From assembly GCA_947164805.1 (NCBI GenBank), contig CAMUXX010000033.1:1-7984 (forward strand): 7,984 nt of DNA, given 5' to 3'. The notes below the pieces were generated by a model. It worked only from the letters and a program-made list of their open reading frames with translations, was not told the DNA's origin and ran no database searches. The stretch is from an uncultured Elusimicrobia bacterium (GTDB taxonomy: Bacteria; Elusimicrobiota; Elusimicrobia; Elusimicrobiales; Elusimicrobiaceae). The translations under genes were made by a program, and so were the position numbers. Below are positions 1 to 5,211 of the stretch, piece by piece (within the stretch, counting starts at the first letter, position 1; every line of letters starts with the position of its first letter).

Positions 1-567
1 TATGTTGCAACAGTCAGTTTGGCAAGAACATTTTTAGGTTTTCTTGATATCGGTGGTACGGCAAAGTATATTAATGAAAATAACGTAGGAGTAAAACATG
101 TTAATCCGGCTTTTGATATCGGCGGGCGTTTGAGAATCGGCAGAAATGATACTTTAATTCTGGGTTTAATGGGGCAAAATTTGGGGGATAAGAAGGAAGT
201 CCCTACTGCTTTGCGCGGCGGTGTTGCTTTTAACACCAAGTATTATACCTTAACCGGTGAACTTGTAAAATATGTTGACGATAAAGCCCGTTATGGTATA
301 GGCCTTGTCATTCATTTGCCGGAAGATTTAATTGAAGTTGCGGTTTTTGATATTCGCGTCGGTTACTATAATCGCGAAAATACCGGGTATGCGGAAGATG
401 GTGATTTTGCAGATAAAATCGGCCTTACCGATACTTCAAAGTTGACATTTGGCTTTGGGTTTTACAGCAGTGAAGTTATGGGCTATGGCTTAGGTATTGA
501 TTATGCTATGTTGCCGTCCGGTGCTTTAGGTACTGCACATCAATTATCAATAAAGGTACAGTTTTAG
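1..567 (+). CDS. PorV/PorQ-like outer-membrane beta-barrel protein, C-terminal part
   Basis: The frame is open from the first base of the window, so this is the 3' end of a longer gene; the TTG at 19 is not taken as a start. About 188 residues are visible. They show alternating polar and hydrophobic strands rich in Gly, Tyr and Phe (for example TLILGLMGQNLGD, YYTLTGELVKYV, LTFGFGFYSSE), a near C-terminal 'DYAMLPSGALGTAHQLSIK' strand and a final Phe after VQ, the usual C-terminal signature of outer-membrane barrels. The 'GLMGQNLG' turn, the 'LRGGVAF' strand and the 'DYA...LG.AHQLSI' ending resemble the PorV/PorQ (FadL-like, UPF0164-type) family. The protein should sit in the outer membrane. 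Members of the family serve type IX secretion or have unknown roles, and nothing here decides between these. It ends 18 nt before the first pilin gene and may share its transcript. The barrel call is firm; the family is less so. Confidence 0.75.
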   Translation, partial: YVATVSLARTFLGFLDIGGTAKYINENNVGVKHVNPAFDIGGRLRIGRNDTLILGLMGQNLGDKKEVPTALRGGVAFNTKYYTLTGELVKYVDDKARYGIGLVIHLPEDLIEVAVFDIRVGYYNRENTGYAEDGDFADKIGLTDTSKLTFGFGFYSSEVMGYGLGIDYAMLPSGALGTAHQLSIKVQF

Positions 568-577
568 TTCTTTGAAA
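565..577 (+). repeat. 13-bp direct repeat, copy 1 (TAGTTCTTTGAAA)
   Basis: This copy starts at the stop codon of the barrel gene and is identical to bases 993-1005, which start at the stop codon of the second pilin gene. The two copies bracket the two-pilin cassette at a distance of 428 bp. It may be the remnant of a duplicated intergenic junction. Confidence 0.6.
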
Positions 578-580
578 GGA
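574..580 (+). promoter_or_regulatory. Ribosome binding site of the first pilin gene
   Basis: GAAAGGA lies 5 nt upstream of the ATG at 586. It supports the start of a 57-residue gene that length-based gene callers could miss. Confidence 0.65.
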
Positions 581-585
581 ATTGT

Positions 586-759
586 ATGAAAAATTTGGTA
601 AAAAATAAAAAAGGGCAAACAACAGTTGAATATATCATGACAACAGCAGCACTTTTTGTGGCCTTTGTTTTATTTTATCAGCTTTACAGCCATATAATTC
701 CCAAGCAGTTTGAAAACGGGGCAAAAGTAATTTTATCAGTGTACGAGCTGGATTCGTAA
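586..759 (+). CDS. flp: Flp-type prepilin, small (57 aa)
   Basis: This encodes a 57-residue prepilin of the Flp/Tad class, a candidate pilus subunit. It has a short positive leader (MKNLVKNKKG) ending at Gly10. The processing region GQTTVEY follows, with Glu at +5 and Tyr at +6 after the expected cleavage, exactly as in Flp pilins. A hydrophobic helix covers about residues 17-38. The mature part would be 47 residues. The start is the ATG 5 nt after GAAAGGA. The stop is TAA, 26 nt before the next pilin start. Its core motif (KNKKGQTTVEY) nearly matches that of the following pilin, but the rest of the mature part differs (tail VYELDS; polar Thr-Thr in the helix). It is therefore a diverged paralogue, perhaps a minor or alternative subunit. 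Processing needs a TadV/CpaA-type peptidase encoded elsewhere. The class is clear; the major or minor role is inferred. Confidence 0.85.
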   Translation: MKNLVKNKKGQTTVEYIMTTAALFVAFVLFYQLYSHIIPKQFENGAKVILSVYELDS

Positions 760-776
760 AATTTAAAAAACAAATT

Positions 777-781
777 GGAGG
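777..781 (+). promoter_or_regulatory. Ribosome binding site of the second pilin gene
   Basis: GGAGG lies 4 nt upstream of the ATG at 786. It is stronger than the site of the first pilin, and it fixes the start at 786 rather than at the internal ATG at 804. That gives a long 23-residue leader. Confidence 0.7.
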
Positions 782-785
782 ACGT

Positions 786-995
786 ATGAAATATATCGCA
801 AAAATGCACTTGGCTTTTAACAGAGCCATTGAAAATATTAAGAATAAAAAAGGTCAAAATACCGTAGAATATATGCTTATGCTTTTGGTTATCATTGGCG
901 TAGTATTTGCAGTTGGTGCTTTGATTAAAAATTATATGCCGGACTTGTTCCAACAAATTAAAGACAAAATTTCCGGTTCCGCATCACAAATATAG
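786..995 (+). CDS. flp: Flp-type prepilin, probable major pilin (69 aa)
   Basis: This encodes a 69-residue prepilin. The leader is 23 residues and basic, and ends in KNKKG. Cleavage after Gly23 puts Glu28 at +5 and Tyr29 at +6 (GQNTVEY), the Flp hallmark. A strongly hydrophobic helix (about residues 30-46, with LMLLVIIGVVFAVGALI) and a polar amphipathic tail (YMPDLFQQIKDKISGSASQI) follow, for a mature length of 46 residues. This is a typical Flp size and layout. The perfect GGAGG ribosome site and the classic hydrophobic core make it the better candidate for the main pilus subunit; that choice is inference. The leader is longer than in many Flp prepilins. The TadE-like gene starts 9 nt after the stop, in the same frame. 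Confidence 0.92.
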   Translation: MKYIAKMHLAFNRAIENIKNKKGQNTVEYMLMLLVIIGVVFAVGALIKNYMPDLFQQIKDKISGSASQI

Positions 996-1005
996 TTCTT
1001 TGAAA
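993..1005 (+). repeat. 13-bp direct repeat, copy 2 (TAGTTCTTTGAAA)
   Basis: Identical to bases 565-577. It spans from the stop codon of the second pilin to the first base of the tadE start codon. Because it supplies no clear Shine-Dalgarno sequence, tadE translation may depend on coupling to the upstream pilin. Confidence 0.6.
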
Positions 1006-1478
1006 TGTTAAGAAATAAAGGTGGGCAAACAGTAATTGAACTTATTGTTGTATTACCGGTTTTTATGATGATAATTTTCGTCGTTTTGGAACTTGGTAAT
1101 ATAGCCTATCATACTCTAATTGCCCACCATATTTCTTATGAACGTGCAAGAGTTTGATCTATGGTGGGTGTAAAAAAACACAGCGGCGCAACAGATTCCA
1201 ACAGAATGCAAAGCAAAATGAAAGCTGCATTATCTAAAATGCTCGGCGTAGCGGATCCGGGTAGGAAGGTAAGGTTTTCCTCAAAGATAGTGAGTACAAG
1301 CAAAGATCCGCAGGTGAAAGATCACCCTAATGAAGATTTGGTAGTAAATATCGTTTACAGGGTAGATTTGGCTTACCCTTTAACGAGTTATGTTTTCGCA
1401 AGTGAGCCAAAAAGACTAGGGATACTCTGGCTAAAGGCAAATGCCCGTATGCCGATAGAAAGGCCCTTACTTAACTGA
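1005..1478 (+). pseudogene. tadE: TadE-like minor pilin, interrupted by in-frame TGA
   Basis: The frame from the ATG at 1005 gives a clear TadE-type start. There is a short basic leader to Gly7, then QTVIEL with Glu at +5 and Leu at +6, then a hydrophobic helix running into 'VVLELGNIAYHTLIAHH' and 'YERARV'. This follows the TadE-like pattern (leader, E[FL], LP, ELG, then an Arg-containing helix). After 50 residues TGA occurs at 1155-1157. The same frame then stays open for another 106 codons from 1158, ending at TGA 1476-1478. That second part looks like genuine TadE C-terminal sequence (NIVYRVDLAYPL, then LKANARMPIERP). Without the TGA the protein would have about 157 residues, normal for TadE. 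The ATG at 1161, 3 nt after the stop, could restart translation, but that product lacks the leader and membrane helix. Possible explanations are a recent nonsense mutation, a sequence error or readthrough. TGA also ends this gene and tadB, so a reassigned code is unlikely. TadE proteins are pseudopilins needed for pilus assembly. Confidence 0.8.
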
Positions 1479-1500
1479 TTTGAAATATTTAAGTAGTTTT

Positions 1501-1507
1501 AAGGAGA
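1501..1507 (+). promoter_or_regulatory. Ribosome binding site of cpaB
   Basis: AAGGAGA lies 3 nt before the ATG at 1511 and fixes the cpaB start. The 32-nt gap after tadE holds no visible promoter. Confidence 0.6.
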
Positions 1508-1510
1508 GTT

Positions 1511-2269
1511 ATGAATAAAAAAAATGCTTTAATACCGTTAATGTTTGCAATAGTGGCGGCGGTTATTTATTTTTTGATACTTAATATGGCACAAAGTTCC
1601 TTGCAAAAAGCAAGCAATGCTGTCTCGGTAGCGGTAGCCAATGTTGATATTCCGGAAGGTAAAGTAATGCAAAAAACTTTTATTACTGTCAAAGAAATTC
1701 CTTCCGCTTATGTTCAAAGGGGGGCATTTATTTTATCTAAGGGCGATAATATTGCCGATATTGAAAATATGGTTACCCGCATTTCAATTTCTAAAGATGA
1801 CCAAATAACAAGGTCAGCTTTAGCCTCCTTAAGCCCGGATGCCGGTATAAGTTTAAAAGTAACCCCGAATTACCGTGCCTTTATTTTGGAAGTTAACAGT
1901 AATGTTTCAAGCCTTGTAAAACCCGGCGATAAAGTTGATATTTTACTTACATTTGAAGCACAGTTAAAAGGTGGTGCAAAAGAAAATATGGCCGCGACAA
2001 TTTTACAAAATATTTTGGTTTTGGGCGTTGGCTCTAATTTGGGCCAAGGTTTGGATGCTGCAGGTAAAGCGGCAAATTCGGAAAAGGAAGCCAATGCTGC
2101 AGCATTTTCAGACAGATCAGTTTTAAGTTTGGCTTTAACACCCCTTGAAGCACAATATTTGGCACTTGCAAAAGAAGAGGGGGAAGTAACAATAGTCGTT
2201 CGTTCCAGCGGGGATAGCAAAATGTTCCCAATGGCAGTTTCAAGTTTTTCAAAATTATTTAGTTATTAA
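1511..2269 (+). CDS. cpaB: CpaB/RcpC-type Flp pilus assembly protein
   Basis: This 252-residue inner-membrane-anchored periplasmic protein is of the CpaB/RcpC family, which works with the secretin and stabilises the Tad channel. It has an N-terminal anchor or signal helix (residues 7-25, LIPLMFAIVAAVIYFLILN). A SAF-type domain follows at about 38-103 (VAVANVDIPEGKVM, then the EIPSAYV region and DDQITRSAL). The CpaB core comes next: 'YRAFILEV' at 121-128, 'LVKPGDKVDILLTF' at 135-148, 'ILQNILVLGVG' at 164-174, and the closing 'LSLALTPLEAQYLALAKEEG' and 'VTIVVRS' strands at 205-232. Each matches a known CpaB block. Length is typical or slightly short. A lysine/alanine-rich linker (about 178-200) sits where the family is variable. 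The secretin gene follows after 10 nt. Confidence 0.92.
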   Translation: MNKKNALIPLMFAIVAAVIYFLILNMAQSSLQKASNAVSVAVANVDIPEGKVMQKTFITVKEIPSAYVQRGAFILSKGDNIADIENMVTRISISKDDQITRSALASLSPDAGISLKVTPNYRAFILEVNSNVSSLVKPGDKVDILLTFEAQLKGGAKENMAATILQNILVLGVGSNLGQGLDAAGKAANSEKEANAAAFSDRSVLSLALTPLEAQYLALAKEEGEVTIVVRSSGDSKMFPMAVSSFSKLFSY

Positions 2270-2279
2270 GGGATAAATT

Positions 2280-3020
2280 ATGAAATATAGAAAAGTCTTA
2301 AAATTATTTGTTCTGCCTTTGACAGTTGCTTTGCTTACACAAACAGGGTATGCTAAAAAGACAGATCTTGTGGCCGTAAGTGCTGATATTGTGGAAATCA
2401 GCGGTTCACTTTCTACTTCTAAAGGTTTTGCCTGGAACCAGTTGCTTGACTTCCAGGAAAGGAATATTCCCGGTGTATTTTCCATTGGGGAATTTGAACG
2501 CAGATCACTTTTAAGCACGCGCTTAAAACTTATGGAAACGGAAGGTAAAGCACAAATTTTATCTAACCCAAAAGTTATGGCAAGGTCTAATACCAGCGCA
2601 AGCTTTTCTGCCGGTGGTTCTATCCCTTACCCGACTGTGCAAAATAACTCTGCGGGTGTAGATTTTAAAGAATACGGTATAAGGTTAGATGTTTTGCCGA
2701 CGATTATCCCTGAACGTAATAAGATTATTGTTGTGCAGCTTGAACTTGAATTATCTAACCCTGATTATTCAAACCCTGTTGTCTTAAACGGTACTTCTGT
2801 TCCGTCTATAAATAAAAGGCAATTAAGAACGGAAGTTGAATTAAACAGCGGTGAAACTTTAGTTATCGGCGGTTTAAAGAGCAGTAACCGTTCTATTGCA
2901 GAAGACAGAGTACCCATACTCGGTAATATTCCACTGCTCGGTGCATTTTTTAGGACACGTGATGTTAAAGAAGACCAACGCTCATTGTTCCTTTTCGTAA
3001 CTGTGGAGATTGTAGAATAG
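2280..3020 (+). CDS. cpaC: Short CpaC/RcpA-type secretin (secretin domain only)
   Basis: This is the outer-membrane channel subunit of the Tad pilus. A signal peptide (residues 1-25, ending GYA) is followed almost at once by the secretin domain. 'AVSADIVEIS' is at 32-41, 'EGKAQILSNPKVMARS' at 88-103, 'FSAGGSIPYP' at 109-118, 'DFKEYGIRLDVLPTI' at 128-142, 'SVPSINKRQLRTEVELNSGE' at 173-192, 'TLVIGGL' at 193-199 and the hallmark 'VPILGNIPLLGAFFR' at 211-225, followed by the closing beta strands (LFLFVTVEIVE). All C-terminal secretin blocks are therefore present. At 246 residues it is much shorter than CpaC/RcpA proteins as generally described (several hundred residues), which carry periplasmic N-domains before this module. 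None are visible here. The ATG follows AAGGGA (2268-2273) and no upstream in-frame sequence could supply the missing part, because cpaB occupies it. This looks like a minimal secretin rather than a fragment. Confidence 0.9.
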   Translation: MKYRKVLKLFVLPLTVALLTQTGYAKKTDLVAVSADIVEISGSLSTSKGFAWNQLLDFQERNIPGVFSIGEFERRSLLSTRLKLMETEGKAQILSNPKVMARSNTSASFSAGGSIPYPTVQNNSAGVDFKEYGIRLDVLPTIIPERNKIIVVQLELELSNPDYSNPVVLNGTSVPSINKRQLRTEVELNSGETLVIGGLKSSNRSIAEDRVPILGNIPLLGAFFRTRDVKEDQRSLFLFVTVEIVE

Positions 3021-3021
3021 T

Positions 3022-5211
3022 ATGACAGAAACTAATATTCCTGCTTTCGGGACTCCTCGCGTAATTGCATTTACAGGGCCAAAGGAAGGTGTTGGTAAAA
3101 CGACCTTGGTCTTGAACTTAGCAGTTGCATGGGCGGAGATGCAAAAAAGGCCTGTTATTATCGTGCCTTTGGATCCTCTAGCAAGGCAGGAACACGGTTT
3201 TTATTTAGGTATAAAAAAACCCATCACGATTGCTGATTTATCTAAAGCACTTGGTTTGGATAATGTTGCCATAGAATCAGCCGCCGCGCTTATTAGGGGT
3301 AAGATTTCTATGTCACAAGTCGGTGTAGGTATTTTACCGCTTGGCTCTACAAGGCAGGAAGTTTCCTTAATTACACCTAAAGTTTTATTACCTATTTTAT
3401 CCCGTTTACAACAGCATTTTGATATATTTTTAGATATTGATTCAAGTTTCCCTATGGAAGCTTTTGGTTTTGATATTGCAGATAAGATTTTTTGGGTAAC
3501 AAACTGTACTCGTTCACATTTAAATACAACTGTCAGTATGTTTACCGATTTTAAGGAATTACATTTTCCGGTTGACCGCTTGGAAATTATTTGCAACCAG
3601 TATAATTTGCCGGGTGCTATTCCGCATGAGGAAGTTAATAAATTTTTTATACGTTTGGGGCGTGAACCTTTGGTTTATCTAACTTGGGAAGAAAGTGTTT
3701 TTGAATCTTCCAATAAACGCGAAATAGAAATTTTGGTTAATAGGGATTCCGCTTGGGTACAAGAAGGTTTGAGGCCTATTTTGAATGTAATAGAAGAGAC
3801 TATCCCAATTGATAAAACTTGGACAACATCTGTTTCCAATGAGGCATTTAAAGCCAACTCCAAAGAAGTTTGGGAGGCCTTGAGTGTTGTAAGTACAGGC
3901 CGTGTTCCTAATCATACAGATAAAGGGGAAGAATTATCTTATTGGGATAATTTAAAACAACAAGTACACAAAGATGTTATTAAAACTTTGGAAGTGGAAC
4001 GTATCGTCATTAGAGAAGGTTCACAAAACGAACAAACCAGGAAACGTGTTTCCGTTATTATTGATGATGTGTTAAGGAAAAAGGCAAATGTCCAGTTGTC
4101 AAGGGATCAAAAAATACGCTTCATAAATGAACTTTTGGACGAAATTTTGGGCCTTGGTCCTTTAGAGGCTTTAATGAGGGATCCTTCTGTTACCGAAATT
4201 ATGGTAAATGCTTATGATAAGATTTTTATTGAACAAAAAGGTAAATTAACTCTAACACGTTATAAATTCAGGAATAATGACCAGGTAGTGCAGGTTATTA
4301 AAAGAATTGTTGCACCGCTTGGCAGGCGTATTGACGAATCAGTACCTTTGGTGGACGCCCGCTTGAAAGACGGTTCCCGTGTTAATGCTATTATTGCACC
4401 GCTTGCTGTTTCCGGACCTTCTTTGACCATAAGGCGTTTCTCTCAAAAACCATTTGGACCTGAAGATTATTATCGTTTTGGTACAATTAATAGAGAGTGT
4501 ATGTTCTTTCTTGAAAACTGTGTCAAACTCCGCAAAAACATTATCATCAGCGGTGGTACAGGTACCGGTAAAACGACATTTTTAAATGCTCTTTCAAGTT
4601 ATATTCCCGGTGATGAGCGTATTGTTACTGTGGAAGATACCGCAGAACTTCGTTTGCAACAGGAGCACTGGGTTTCTTTGGAAAGCCGTCCACCAAACGT
4701 AGAAGGAAAAGGTGCTATAACAATTAAAGATTTAGTTATCAACTGTTTGCGTATGAGGCCGGACAGAATTGTTGTCGGTGAGTGTCGCGGCGCGGAAGCT
4801 TTAGATATGTTACAGGCAATGAATACCGGTCACGAAGGTTCGCTTGCTACTATTCACGCAAATACTCCGAGGGACAGTTTGACCCGCTTGGAAGCCATGT
4901 GTATGATGGCCAGTGCAGAACTCCCTATTTGGGCTATTAGGGAAATGATTTCTTCTGCCGTAAATTTAATAGTACAACTTTCAAGGTTTTCTGATGGTAC
5001 CAGAAAGGTCACTTATATTACGGAAATTTCCGGCAGGGAAGGTGACGAAATTAAAACGCAAGATTTATTTAGATATAAACAAACAGGTGTTAATAAGGAA
5101 GGAAAGGTGGAAGGGCAATTTACTGCTACAGGTGTAAAACCTACTTTCTTTGATGAGTTTAAGGCTAAAGGCCTTGATGTTCCTGAAAGCACTTTTGCAA
5201 AGGTAGAATAA
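3022..5211 (+). CDS. tadA: TadZ/CpaE - TadA/CpaF fusion ATPase
   Basis: This 729-residue cytoplasmic protein carries two ATPase modules. Residues 13 to about 260 form a ParA/MinD-type domain like TadZ/CpaE. Its deviant Walker A is KEGVGKTT (21-28), including the signature Lys21; Asp51 lies in the second strand, and a hydrophobic strand with Asp138/Asp140 is the likely Walker B. It has no receiver-like N-terminal domain, since the Walker motif lies near the start. A linker (about 265-340) leads to a TadA/CpaF module of the VirB11-like family. That module has the N-terminal domain with 'LGLGPLEALMRDPSVTEIMV' (376-395), Walker A GGTGTGKTT (511-519), the Asp box VTVEDTAEL (535-543), Walker B with DRIVVGECRG (581-590, Glu587) and the His box TGHEGSLATIHANT (602-615). 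TadA drives pilus polymerisation and TadZ marks the assembly site. In most Tad loci these are separate genes. The start is 1 nt after the secretin stop, and the stop overlaps the tadB start (TAATG). The single uninterrupted frame makes the fusion credible. Confidence 0.92.
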   Translation: MTETNIPAFGTPRVIAFTGPKEGVGKTTLVLNLAVAWAEMQKRPVIIVPLDPLARQEHGFYLGIKKPITIADLSKALGLDNVAIESAAALIRGKISMSQVGVGILPLGSTRQEVSLITPKVLLPILSRLQQHFDIFLDIDSSFPMEAFGFDIADKIFWVTNCTRSHLNTTVSMFTDFKELHFPVDRLEIICNQYNLPGAIPHEEVNKFFIRLGREPLVYLTWEESVFESSNKREIEILVNRDSAWVQEGLRPILNVIEETIPIDKTWTTSVSNEAFKANSKEVWEALSVVSTGRVPNHTDKGEELSYWDNLKQQVHKDVIKTLEVERIVIREGSQNEQTRKRVSVIIDDVLRKKANVQLSRDQKIRFINELLDEILGLGPLEALMRDPSVTEIMVNAYDKIFIEQKGKLTLTRYKFRNNDQVVQVIKRIVAPLGRRIDESVPLVDARLKDGSRVNAIIAPLAVSGPSLTIRRFSQKPFGPEDYYRFGTINRECMFFLENCVKLRKNIIISGGTGTGKTTFLNALSSYIPGDERIVTVEDTAELRLQQEHWVSLESRPPNVEGKGAITIKDLVINCLRMRPDRIVVGECRGAEALDMLQAMNTGHEGSLATIHANTPRDSLTRLEAMCMMASAELPIWAIREMISSAVNLIVQLSRFSDGTRKVTYITEISGREGDEIKTQDLFRYKQTGVNKEGKVEGQFTATGVKPTFFDEFKAKGLDVPESTFAKVE

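Noticed and set aside
19..21. TTG start for the barrel gene
   Set aside because: The frame is open to base 1 and no ribosome site precedes the TTG; the visible part is only the C-terminal end of a barrel, so the gene must begin upstream of the window.
684..956. Minus-strand frame of about 90 residues across the two pilin genes
   Set aside because: Its translation shows no recognisable family, and the + strand here holds two pilins with proper start signals and processing motifs.
1155..1157. Reassigned TGA codon (alternative genetic code)
   Set aside because: TGA is the natural stop of tadB (6798-6800) and of tadE itself (1476-1478), and no other long gene in the window contains an in-frame TGA.
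1158..1200. Selenocysteine insertion at the tadE TGA
   Set aside because: The only nearby hairpin (GTGT with ACAC around an A-rich loop, 1168-1181) has four pairs and no bulged U or GU loop typical of bacterial SECIS elements; TadE proteins are not known selenoproteins.
1870..2252. Antisense frames opposite cpaB, and similar ones opposite the barrel, fusion and tadB genes
   Set aside because: They lie wholly opposite well-recognised genes, show no domain or motif, and have no convincing ribosome sites; they are shadows of the + strand coding pattern.
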